NCBI GenBank assembly: GCA_965601825.1
Contig: OZ271839.1
Span: forward strand, 2,232,001 to 2,296,000
Source: HXMU1420-13 sp965601825
GTDB taxonomy: Bacteria; Bacteroidota; Rhodothermia; Balneolales; Balneolaceae
Reading direction: 5' to 3'
DNA: 64,000 nucleotides
The notes under the pieces are model-generated. The model worked only from the letters and a program-made list of their open reading frames with translations. It was not told where the DNA came from and did no database searches. The translations under genes and the position numbers were made by a program. Of this stretch, positions 1 through 7,547 are shown in pieces (position 1 is the first letter of the stretch; each line of letters starts with the position of its first letter).

Positions 1-101
1 ACTCGTATTTTGGAATGGAAATACGCTCTAAATTCTTAGCGGAATCGTGTCAGGATATTGTTGAAAGTGTTTCTAAAGGAAAGCAGAAAGCAATCGCTTA
101 A
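1..101 (+). CDS. 3' end of an unidentified protein-coding gene (partial)
   Basis: The window opens inside an open frame that reads for about 33 codons and stops with TAA at 99-101. The visible tail begins SYFGMEIRSKF and ends KGKQKAIA. It is helical-looking and basic at the very end. I do not recognise the family from so short a piece. It converges on purC, leaving only 3 nt between the two stop codons. The frame rests on continuity to the edge and a clean stop just before the neighbour. Confidence 0.45.
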   Translation, partial: SYFGMEIRSKFLAESCQDIVESVSKGKQKAIA

Positions 102-104
102 CCT

Positions 105-1067
105 TTATACATAGCCTGAAAAGAGTTCTTCTAAAGTAGAATTGATGTTTTTCTGAATTGAAGGCTCAAATTCTTTACCGGTAAGCATTTCGAATAATTC
201 GGCATAGCGCTGAAATACTTCTAACCGAAATTCATCCGGTAAATCAGGTAGGATTTGACCTTCTAAACCCTGAAAATTATTCGTCATCAACCATTCACGT
301 AAGAATTCTTTCGATAATTGTTTTTGACCGGCATTCTGTGCTTGTCGTTCTTCATAACCATCTAAATAGAAATAGCGGGATGAATCGGTGGTATGAACTT
401 CGTCGATCAGAGTAAGTTCGCCTTCGTAAATTCCCATCTCATACTTTGTATCTACAAGAATAAGACCCTGTGATTTGGCTATTTCAGTTCCACGTGCGAA
501 CAACTTGAAAGCCTTTTCCTTGATCTCATTCCAAAGACTCTCGCCGACAATCCCGCGATCTAGAATTTCTTTTTCAGAAATGTCTTCGTCATGACCTTCT
601 GTAGCTTTTGCAGCAGGGGTGAGGATTGGGGTTGGGAAAGGATCATGTTCTTTCATGCCTTCCGGAAGTTCAACACCACAAAGAGTTCGTAAACCTGATT
701 TATAGGTCCTCCATGCATGTCCGGTCAAATAACCCCGAATTACAATCTCAATTGGTATTGGGGTACATTTTTTCGCGATTGTAACATTCGGATGAGGAAC
801 ACTAATAACGTGTGTTGGCATGATATCCTGAACCTGATAAAAGGAGAATTTTGCCAATTGGTTCAATATCTGGCCTTTGAAAGGAATTGCCTGGCGCATA
901 ATGAAATCGAAAGCAGAAATTCGATCAGTGACAACTATACCAAGGGTATTAACGTTTAGTTCATAGACCTCACGGACTTTACCCTTGTAAGGCGGTTTAA
1001 ATCCTTCTGCTTTTGTATCAGTTATGCAGTTATCTAAAGCTTCTTTGGGATCGAAAGAAAAACTCAA
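105..1067 (-). CDS. purC: Phosphoribosylaminoimidazole-succinocarboxamide (SAICAR) synthase
   Basis: Catalyses the ATP-dependent joining of CAIR and aspartate to SAICAR in cytoplasmic de novo purine synthesis. Family signatures are visible in order: KGKVREVYE at residues 28-36 (nucleotide-binding start of the fold), DRISAFD at 48-54, RGYLTGHAWR at 111-120, and LIDEVHTTDSSRY in the C-terminal half. At 320 aa it belongs to the longer form of the family rather than the roughly 240 aa enterobacterial form. It starts 4 nt after the stop of the upstream LacI-type regulator on the same strand, so the two are probably co-transcribed. No other pur gene is in the window. Identification is firm. Confidence 0.96.
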   Translation of the reverse strand: MSFSFDPKEALDNCITDTKAEGFKPPYKGKVREVYELNVNTLGIVVTDRISAFDFIMRQAIPFKGQILNQLAKFSFYQVQDIMPTHVISVPHPNVTIAKKCTPIPIEIVIRGYLTGHAWRTYKSGLRTLCGVELPEGMKEHDPFPTPILTPAAKATEGHDEDISEKEILDRGIVGESLWNEIKEKAFKLFARGTEIAKSQGLILVDTKYEMGIYEGELTLIDEVHTTDSSRYFYLDGYEERQAQNAGQKQLSKEFLREWLMTNNFQGLEGQILPDLPDEFRLEVFQRYAELFEMLTGKEFEPSIQKNINSTLEELFSGYV

Positions 1068-1071
1068 TGAA

Positions 1072-2082
1072 TTACTTTTTTACGGTTGATCCTCGTTCAA
1101 CAAGAATTGGGCTATGTGTTTCCTGTACTAAAGGTGACTCTGAATCCTTGATAATTTCAGCCAATCTAGCCGTTGCCAGTGTTCCAATTTTGTGCATGTG
1201 CTGATCTAACGTTGTCAAATCCAGGTACTTGCTCAGCTTGATGTTATCATATCCCATAATTGCGATATCATCCGGTACGCGCATTCCTAATTTAGAGAGG
1301 GCATGATATGCTCCTAATGCTTGAGTATCATTAGTACAGAATAAGGCATCAGGGAATTTCCCCATCTCATTGAATTTATAAATAGCTTCGAAACCACTTT
1401 CTTCTGTAAAGCCTGCATGTTTCGTTGTATCACCGGTAATGAATAAATCTTTATCAATAGGCATTTTATAATTAAGAAGAGCATCTTTAAAACCACGTTC
1501 TCGTTCTGTTGATGAACGAGTTTCAATTGGAGTTGTAATCATGCCCATTCTTTCGAAGCCTTGTTTAACCAAGTGCTCACCAGCCATGTAACCGCCTTTG
1601 TAATCATTAACCATATAGTAATTATAGGCTTCATGAGAGGTGTTCACTAAGACAATCGGGATATGAGTAGACTGTAAATGCTTATGTACGTTTTCACTCA
1701 CATCAATTGAAAGCAGAATTAGTGCGTCTGCTGTGCCTCTATCAAAGAAATTTATGACTGCTTCTTCCGGATCTTTTGAGCCGGTATTGTAAAGGATAAT
1801 GTCCAGATCCATTTTACGAATCTCGTCTTTAACACCTTTCAATACCTCGTTAAAAAATGGTGTTGTAAAGGAAGGAACGGCAACTGCAAGAATTTGCGGT
1901 TCCTTACTCGCTAGTTTTCTGGCGCTAACTTGAGGGCGGAAATTTAGCTCATCAATGGCTTTTTGAACTTTCTCTTTAGTTTCGTCTGAAACATTTGGAG
2001 AATCATTAAGTACCCTCGAAACAGTTGAAATGGCCACACCAGCGTTTTTGGCCACTTCGTATATAGTTACTTTTTTACTCAT
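1072..2082 (-). CDS. LacI/GalR-family transcriptional regulator
   Basis: A 336 aa DNA-binding regulator. Residues 4-25 are the LacI helix-turn-helix (VTIYEVAKNAGVAISTVSRV) followed by the hinge helix near residue 55 (ARKLASK). Residues 60-336 form the periplasmic-binding-protein-like effector domain, with the usual CTNDTQALGAYHAL segment near 245. Family members bind a palindromic operator and respond to a small ligand, usually a sugar or, in PurR, a purine base. It lies directly upstream of purC with a 4-nt gap, so a purine-responsive role is possible, but the ligand cannot be read from the sequence. A catabolite-type sugar regulator is the alternative. Confidence 0.93.
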   Translation of the reverse strand: MSKKVTIYEVAKNAGVAISTVSRVLNDSPNVSDETKEKVQKAIDELNFRPQVSARKLASKEPQILAVAVPSFTTPFFNEVLKGVKDEIRKMDLDIILYNTGSKDPEEAVINFFDRGTADALILLSIDVSENVHKHLQSTHIPIVLVNTSHEAYNYYMVNDYKGGYMAGEHLVKQGFERMGMITTPIETRSSTERERGFKDALLNYKMPIDKDLFITGDTTKHAGFTEESGFEAIYKFNEMGKFPDALFCTNDTQALGAYHALSKLGMRVPDDIAIMGYDNIKLSKYLDLTTLDQHMHKIGTLATARLAEIIKDSESPLVQETHSPILVERGSTVKK

Positions 2083-2242
2083 AAATACGATCTACAAGAA
2101 CTTCATTGCACTTTTCATGCATTTGAAGTAAATAGTGTTAAGTTCGGATAATAAACAACAATTTTTCAATAAAATAACCTGTTTCGAAAATTTATTATTT
2201 CTTAATTGGAACGCTGATAAGAGCTTTCTTGATTTCTAGGTC

Positions 2243-3217
2243 ATGAGCGACTTGCTAAAACTACCATATACAATGATTCGTCCGATTTATGAAAGGACTT
2301 CATTTCATCGATCTGTGATTGAAGAAATCACCGACGAACAGATGAAATGGGCCTATTCACATTGCAGATCTATCACAAGATATTATGCAAAGACATTCTA
2401 TATGGCTACTCGTTTTCTTCCAAATGAGAAGCAAAGAAGCATTTTTGCAATTTATGGTTTATGCCGCTACTTAGATGATTTAGTGGATGAAACTGTAGAT
2501 CTCATGCATCACAAAGACATCGACATTTCCGAAGTTGATCAGAAACTAGAAGATTTCAGTGAGAAATTAATTGGTGTTTACAATGGGAGAGAGTCTGATG
2601 ATCCAATCTTGATGGCTTTTTCAGATACGCTGAGAAAATATCATATTCCAATTGAGTTACCTTTTGAATTGATGGAAGGTGTACGTTCTGATTTAGTGAA
2701 GAATCGGTACAATAATTTTCAAGAGCTTTATGATTATTCATATAAAGTAGCATCTGTAGTTGGTCTCATGACAAGCCGTGTATTCGGATATTCTGATGAA
2801 AAAGCCCTTGAATATGCCGTTGACTTAGGCATCGCAATGCAGCTTACAAATATCCTCAGAGATATTGGAGAGGATTTAGACAGAGATAGAATCTATATCC
2901 CACAAGATGAGCTACAAAGGTTCGGTGTATCTGAAGCTGATTTATTTAATGGGGTAAAATCGGATAACTTCCTCGAACTCATGAAATTCCAGATTAAAAG
3001 AGCCAGAGAGTATTATTCTTTAGCTGATATTGGAATTAAAATGCTGGATCGTGACAGTCGCTTACCTGTTTATTTAGCCCGATACAACTACAGCAGAATT
3101 CTCGATAAAATTGAAGAAAACGATTACAACGTTTTCAATCAGCGTGCTTATCTCAATAAAATGGAGAAGTTCTCAATCTTACCTAAAATATTTATCGAAT
3201 TAAGAGCTGCAAGCTGA
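2243..3217 (+). CDS. crtB: Phytoene/squalene synthase family protein (probable phytoene synthase)
   Basis: Condenses two prenyl diphosphates head to head, in this family usually two geranylgeranyl diphosphates to phytoene, the first committed step of C40 carotenoid synthesis at the membrane. The first aspartate-rich motif is YGLCRYLDDLVDE at residues 71-83, and the second is in LTNILRDIGEDLDRDR around residue 200. Length (324 aa) is normal for CrtB. A phytoene-desaturase-like gene lies 56 kb away at 59727-61199, which supports phytoene rather than squalene as product. It is divergent from the LacI regulator across a 160-nt gap. Product specificity is inferred. Confidence 0.9.
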   Translation: MSDLLKLPYTMIRPIYERTSFHRSVIEEITDEQMKWAYSHCRSITRYYAKTFYMATRFLPNEKQRSIFAIYGLCRYLDDLVDETVDLMHHKDIDISEVDQKLEDFSEKLIGVYNGRESDDPILMAFSDTLRKYHIPIELPFELMEGVRSDLVKNRYNNFQELYDYSYKVASVVGLMTSRVFGYSDEKALEYAVDLGIAMQLTNILRDIGEDLDRDRIYIPQDELQRFGVSEADLFNGVKSDNFLELMKFQIKRAREYYSLADIGIKMLDRDSRLPVYLARYNYSRILDKIEENDYNVFNQRAYLNKMEKFSILPKIFIELRAAS

Positions 3218-3241
3218 TTAATTGTGGTTAATTATTTTGCG

Positions 3242-3269
3242 TTTTCCTACTATTCAGGAAAAGCTTTTT
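3242..3269 (+). terminator. Possible weak hairpin terminator or leader hairpin between crtB and accC
   Basis: A 7-bp stem (TTTTCCT at 3242-3248 with AGGAAAA at 3256-3262) and a 7-nt loop is followed by GCTTTTT. It ends a few bases before the accC start, so it could end crtB transcription or act in the accC leader. The stem is AT-rich and probably weak. Confidence 0.35.
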
Positions 3270-3273
3270 AGAT

Positions 3274-4761
3274 ATGCCAGAGATAAAAAAAGTATTAGTA
3301 GCCAACCGTGGTGAAATCGCAGTAAGAGTTATTCATACATGTAAAGAATTAGGGATTAAATCAGTTGCTGTCTATTCTCGTCCCGATGCAACATCTCCAC
3401 ATGTTCAGTTAGCCGATGAATCAGTTTTTATTGGTGAAGCTGCTTCATCAGAAAGTTATTTGGTGATGGAAAAAATCATCAATGCATGCAAACTAACTGG
3501 AGCTGATGCAGTTCATCCGGGATATGGATTTTTAAGTGAGAATGCAGCATTTGCAGAATTGTGCCAAAAAGAAGGAATAATTTTTATTGGACCGGGCTCT
3601 AAAGCAATTCAATTAATGGGTGATAAGACCTCAGCTCGTGAGTTGATGGCGGAACATAATATTCCTACACCTCCAGGTTTAAAAAGCACTTTGGAGAGTA
3701 TAGAGGAGGCGCGTGAAGTTGCTGACGATATAGGATTTCCTATTTTGATTAAAGCATCTGCCGGCGGTGGTGGAAAAGGTATGAGAATTGTTTATTCACC
3801 TGATGAATTCGAGTCGAGTATCAAAGCGGCAAAGAATGAAGCCAGAAATGCCTTTGGTGATGATCGAGTATATATTGAGAAGTATCTTGAAGAACCTCGC
3901 CATATTGAATTTCAGATTATGGCTGATACTCATGGAAACACGGTTCATGTTTTTGATCGTGAATGTTCTATTCAACGTCGTCATCAAAAAGTAATCGAAG
4001 AAGCACCAAGTGCACTTTTGACAGATGAATTACGTGCTAAAATGGCTAAAACAGCAATTGCTGCTGCAGAAGCTTGTGATTATGTAGGTGCCGGTACCAT
4101 TGAATTCTTGGTAGATAAACACCTCAATTATTACTTCTTAGAAATGAATACCCGGCTTCAGGTTGAGCATCCTGTAACTGAGATGATTACAGGTTTGGAT
4201 TTAGTTGCTGCACAAATCGCTGTTGCCGAAGGAAAAGAGCTTCCATTCAAGCAAGAAGATGTTCAAAAAAATGGTTGGGCGATAGAGTGCAGGATTTATG
4301 CTGAAGATCCAGAAAACAATTTCTTACCAAGTACCGGAATATTAGTAAAACATCGTGTACCAACCGGTACAGGTGTTAGAGTTGATGCAGGTATTGAGGA
4401 AGGTCAGGCTGTTAGCATCAACTATGATCCAATGATTTCAAAATTAACTGTTCATGGTTCTGATAGAGAAGACGCCAGAAAGAAAATGCTTCGTGCATTA
4501 AGTGAGTATGAAATCGTTGGTTGCAGAACAACCATTCCGTTCTGTGAATATACTTTGAAGCACGATGTATTTATCAGCGGAAAATATGACACTCACTTTG
4601 TGCCTGATCATTACAAAGCGGAAGAGCTATTTGTTAAACATGATGATGATGTAGTTGCATTGGCTGCTGCATTATTAATAGGTGAGGGAGAAGAAGCTGC
4701 TTCACCGGTAGTCGTAACTTCAAATGGCGAATCTTCCGATTGGTGGAACCATCGGCGCTAA
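3274..4761 (+). CDS. accC: Biotin carboxylase (acyl-CoA carboxylase subunit)
   Basis: ATP-dependent carboxylation of biotin carried on a carrier protein, supplying acetyl- or propionyl-CoA carboxylase. The N-terminal domain starts KKVLVANRGEIAVRVI. The ATP-grasp glycine-rich loop GGGGKGM is at 164-170. The catalytic EMNTRLQVEHPVTE lies near 290-303, followed by the biotin carboxylase C-terminal domain. The protein is 495 aa, about 45 residues longer than E. coli AccC, with an acidic, Ala-rich tail and no biotin attachment motif (AMKM). It therefore needs a separate BCCP, which is not next to it. murQ follows at once. Since IcmF is also encoded here, a propionyl-CoA role is possible, but acetyl-CoA carboxylase is the default. 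Confidence 0.93.
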   Translation: MPEIKKVLVANRGEIAVRVIHTCKELGIKSVAVYSRPDATSPHVQLADESVFIGEAASSESYLVMEKIINACKLTGADAVHPGYGFLSENAAFAELCQKEGIIFIGPGSKAIQLMGDKTSARELMAEHNIPTPPGLKSTLESIEEAREVADDIGFPILIKASAGGGGKGMRIVYSPDEFESSIKAAKNEARNAFGDDRVYIEKYLEEPRHIEFQIMADTHGNTVHVFDRECSIQRRHQKVIEEAPSALLTDELRAKMAKTAIAAAEACDYVGAGTIEFLVDKHLNYYFLEMNTRLQVEHPVTEMITGLDLVAAQIAVAEGKELPFKQEDVQKNGWAIECRIYAEDPENNFLPSTGILVKHRVPTGTGVRVDAGIEEGQAVSINYDPMISKLTVHGSDREDARKKMLRALSEYEIVGCRTTIPFCEYTLKHDVFISGKYDTHFVPDHYKAEELFVKHDDDVVALAAALLIGEGEEAASPVVVTSNGESSDWWNHRR

Positions 4762-4767
4762 TTGCGA

Positions 4768-5679
4768 ATGGCTGAGAGACAATTATTTGACAAACTGAAA
4801 TCACTGGATACCGAGAAGCGTAATCCTGAATCAATGGAAATTGACCTTGCTGATGCAAATGAGATAGCAAGGATCATTAATCTAGAAGACCAAAAAGTAG
4901 CATTCGAAGTCCAAAAAAAACTTGCTGATATTTCAAAAGCAATTGATTTAATCAGCCAGGCTTTTGCAGTTGGAGGTCGTTTACTTTATTTCGGAGCCGG
5001 AACTAGTGGTAGGTTAGGTGTTCTCGATGCCGCTGAGTGTCCGCCCACTTTCGGGACGAATCCTGAACAGGTGCAGGGTTTTATAGCAGGAGGTAAGAAG
5101 GCAATGTTTGTCGCACAGGAGGGAGCTGAAGATTCAGAAGAAATTGGCAGAGACGAGATCATGAATCAGAAAGTAACGCCTCTTGATGTTGTATGTGGTT
5201 TAGCAGCGAGTGGTCGAACTCCTTATGTGCTAGGGGTGTTAAAAGAAGCCCAGGAAAACAATATTCCTACTATACTTGTGACAACTGTCCCTGAAAGTCA
5301 ACTTTCAGTTGAAGCAGATATCATTATTGATGTACCGGTTGGTCCGGAAGTAATTATGGGTAGCACCAGAATGAAAAGTGCCACTGCTCAAAAAATGATA
5401 CTGAATATGCTCAGCACAGGAGCAATGATCAGGCAGGGGAAGATCTACGAAAATGTTATGGTTGATCTTATGTTAACAAATAAAAAGCTTGTTGAGCGTG
5501 CCAAAAGAATCATTCTTACCTTTACCGGGAAAACCTACGAAGAATCGACCGATTTACTTAATGAAGCGAATGGTCATGTTAAAACAGCTTTACTAATGGG
5601 ATTAAAAAATTTATCCCAATCTGAAGCTAAAAAGCTATTACGTGAGCATAAAGGTTTCATTCGAAGTGCCTTACAATAA
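4768..5679 (+). CDS. murQ: N-acetylmuramic acid 6-phosphate etherase
   Basis: Cleaves the lactyl ether of MurNAc-6-phosphate to give GlcNAc-6-phosphate and lactate during peptidoglycan recycling. The SIS sugar-isomerase fold is clear, with the family signature GTSGRLGVLDAAECPPT near residue 80 and GSTRMKSATAQK near 200. A TTG at 4762 lies directly after the accC stop and the first ATG is at 4768. I chose the ATG because the homologous N-terminus (MAERQLFDKL) begins there. That gives 303 aa, normal for MurQ. It probably shares a transcript with accC. Confidence 0.94.
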   Translation: MAERQLFDKLKSLDTEKRNPESMEIDLADANEIARIINLEDQKVAFEVQKKLADISKAIDLISQAFAVGGRLLYFGAGTSGRLGVLDAAECPPTFGTNPEQVQGFIAGGKKAMFVAQEGAEDSEEIGRDEIMNQKVTPLDVVCGLAASGRTPYVLGVLKEAQENNIPTILVTTVPESQLSVEADIIIDVPVGPEVIMGSTRMKSATAQKMILNMLSTGAMIRQGKIYENVMVDLMLTNKKLVERAKRIILTFTGKTYEESTDLLNEANGHVKTALLMGLKNLSQSEAKKLLREHKGFIRSALQ

Positions 5680-5693
5680 ATTCAACAAAATTA

Positions 5694-6422
5694 ATGGTAA
5701 GAATATTATTTAGTATTTATGTGTGGTTTTACTATTCCATACTCTTTTTGACTTTTTTTCTGATTATTGCAGTAGTATTTGTACTCTCATTCCCATTTGA
5801 TAAATACCGTAAGATTTGTAACCGAATCCTTTCAATGATGGCCTGGTGTATGATGCGACCTTCGCCAACATGGAAAATGCGCATCGAAGGAATAGAAAAA
5901 TATGATAACTCAAAGCCTACTATTTTTATTTCTAATCATCAGAGTTTCATGGATATTCCCTTTGCTTATCAATTACCATGGAAAATGAAATGGGTAGTAA
6001 AGCATAGTATGACCTATATCCCCGTAATGGGTTGGATGGTTAAACTCACAGGTCAGCTTACAATTAATCGTTCAAGTAAATCAGCACTAAAAAAGCTTTC
6101 CAAGCTAGTTCAACCTTTAAAAGAACGTATTCCTGTAATGATTTTCCCTGAAGGAACGCGTTCATTAGATGGAGAAATTAAATCCTTTAAAAACGGAGCT
6201 TTTCTTTTAGCCAAAGAACATGGATTTATTATTCAGCCTATTGTAATAGATGGTGCATATTCTGCGTTGGCATCAGGATCGAAACTATTCAACCCATCCG
6301 CTAGTTTTAAACTGCGTGTATTGGATAGCATTGATCCAAACGATTACGATTCGATGACTGAACTACGGGATCATTCCCGAAAAATTCTTATCGAAGCCCA
6401 CGAAGAATTAAAAAAGACTTGA
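5694..6422 (+). CDS. plsC: 1-acyl-sn-glycerol-3-phosphate acyltransferase
   Basis: Membrane enzyme transferring an acyl chain to lysophosphatidic acid to make phosphatidic acid. Residues 5-35 form a hydrophobic membrane segment. The catalytic HX4D motif is H82-D87 in NHQSFMD, and the substrate-binding FPEGTRS lies near 154-160. Length 242 aa is typical. It follows murQ by 14 nt and its TGA stop overlaps the TTG start of the next gene (TTGA), which indicates translational coupling. Which lysophospholipid it prefers cannot be told. Confidence 0.92.
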   Translation: MVRILFSIYVWFYYSILFLTFFLIIAVVFVLSFPFDKYRKICNRILSMMAWCMMRPSPTWKMRIEGIEKYDNSKPTIFISNHQSFMDIPFAYQLPWKMKWVVKHSMTYIPVMGWMVKLTGQLTINRSSKSALKKLSKLVQPLKERIPVMIFPEGTRSLDGEIKSFKNGAFLLAKEHGFIIQPIVIDGAYSALASGSKLFNPSASFKLRVLDSIDPNDYDSMTELRDHSRKILIEAHEELKKT

Positions 6423-7105
6423 ATAAAGACATAATAGACCGCTTTCTTTCGAAGTTTCGATATCAACATCGGATCATGGCGTCTATTATTGTATCTCAAC
6501 TCATTTTGATAAGTGTTTTTCGCTTTTGGCCTGATCAACAAGTCATCGTAGAACTACCAATAATCTTCGAAAAAGAAGCTTTTGTAGTTGAAGAAATGTT
6601 GGTTACCAGACAAGCTAATACACCAGCTGCACCACCAAAACCACAAATGCCAATTCCTGTTCCAAATGATGAGATCATTGAAGACTTCATTGAATTTCCG
6701 GAACTGGATCAGTTAATCTCATTCGATTCATTGAGTGTATCTTTAACAACAGGACAAACAGGTGATGATGAAAGAATTTCCGGAAATCCGGATCGTCAGC
6801 CATTAGTGGTTAATTTCTCAACTCCGATATTAACACAAGAAGCCACTGATGCACAAATAAGGGCAATGGTATTTGTTAATTTTGTTGTATCAAGTACAGG
6901 AACAGTAAAAGAAGCATTTATAGCAGAAATTCGTCTATTCGAGGGGCAATCTGATAACTATAAAGTTGTTAATGATTTAGAATATGGAATTCTTCAGGAT
7001 GTAATTGAAGCTGCTTATAGATACACGTTTCGACCTGCTGAAAAAGATGGTGACAAAATAGGGGCGTATTATCAAGACATAATTTTAGTTGGTCCTTGGA
7101 ATTGA
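6419..7105 (+). CDS. TonB-family energy transducer-like protein
   Basis: A 228 aa protein with an N-terminal membrane anchor (about residues 18-36, IMASIIVSQLILISVF), a short Pro-rich stretch near 62-78 (PPKPQMPIPVP), and a C-terminal TonB-like domain from about 135 to the end. TonB proteins carry proton-motive energy from ExbB/ExbD to outer-membrane receptors. No exbB/exbD is adjacent. The proline stretch is shorter than in classical TonB, so a TonB-like envelope protein is the alternative. It starts at TTG, overlapping the plsC stop by 4 nt. Confidence 0.75.
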   Translation: MNKDIIDRFLSKFRYQHRIMASIIVSQLILISVFRFWPDQQVIVELPIIFEKEAFVVEEMLVTRQANTPAAPPKPQMPIPVPNDEIIEDFIEFPELDQLISFDSLSVSLTTGQTGDDERISGNPDRQPLVVNFSTPILTQEATDAQIRAMVFVNFVVSSTGTVKEAFIAEIRLFEGQSDNYKVVNDLEYGILQDVIEAAYRYTFRPAEKDGDKIGAYYQDIILVGPWN

Positions 7106-7133
7106 TAAATACTCCAAATTAATCCTATCTTAG
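7102..7133 (+). promoter_or_regulatory. Bacteroidota-type promoter for tRNA-Ser
   Basis: TTG at 7102-7104 and TATCTTAG at 7126-7133 are separated by 21 nt. This fits the -33/-7 arrangement (TTG, about 19-21 nt, TAnnTTTG) with one mismatch in the -7 box. The expected start falls just upstream of the tRNA at 7149. Confidence 0.55.
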
Positions 7134-7148
7134 CCGCCCTTTCAGAAT

Positions 7149-7237
7149 GGAGAGATGCCGGAGCGGTCGAACGGGCTCGCCTGGAAAGCGAGTGTGCCCC
7201 TACAGGGGTACCGAGGGTTCGAATCCCTCTCTCTCCG
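7149..7237 (+). tRNA. tRNA-Ser(GGA)
   Basis: A class II tRNA with a 7-bp acceptor stem (GGAGAGA at 7149-7155 pairing with TCTCTCC at 7230-7236) and discriminator G at 7237. The anticodon stem is CTCGC/GCGAG and the loop CTGGAAA puts anticodon GGA at 7183-7185. A long variable arm follows with a GTGCCCCTACAGGGGTAC hairpin, as expected for serine. The T arm is GAGGG-TTCGAAT-CCCTC. CCA is not encoded. It reads UCC and UCU codons. Confidence 0.97.
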
Positions 7238-7547
7238 CTCAATTGAAAATCGAATTACGAAAATTTCTATTAATCAAACCCTATCGAAAATTCGTAAATG
7301 CCCGATAAACAATAATGTTAGAATCGGGAACATATTTCACTTTTCTTGTTATAAGGTCATTAAATCACGAATGAAATGATAAAAAATTGACTAATTATCT
7401 CTACTTTCAAACTGTGACTAGAACGATGGCTATAATAAAAGGTGGTACTAATATTATTCAGTTCTAACTTTGTCTAGGGTGAACCTTTTTTTAGGTTCAG
7501 TAATTAGTTTTAAAAAAGAATATTTAATATCAATAAAAACATAACAG
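7238..7547 (+). other. 310-nt intergenic region with a promoter box and leader hairpin
   Basis: AT-rich and without a credible gene; a short open frame crossing the tRNA is a shadow. A -7 box TAACTTTG is at 7465-7472, though its -33 partner is poor (TGG instead of TTG). About 8 nt past the expected start there is a leader hairpin: TGAACC at 7480-7485 with GGTTCA at 7494-7499 and a loop of seven T and one A. The hairpin lies in the predicted leader of the lipoprotein gene and could be regulatory or a 5' stabiliser. Confidence 0.45.

Noticed and set aside
2101..2140. LacI operator near TGCA...TGCA upstream of crtB
   Set aside because: The inverted bases are too short and AT-rich to separate from chance.
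7155..7379. An 80-codon-class open frame across tRNA-Ser
   Set aside because: It lies mostly on the tRNA and an AT-rich gap; no ribosome site or homologous look.
7149..7547. A second tRNA-linked island at tRNA-Ser
   Set aside because: I found no repeat of its 3' end elsewhere in the window.
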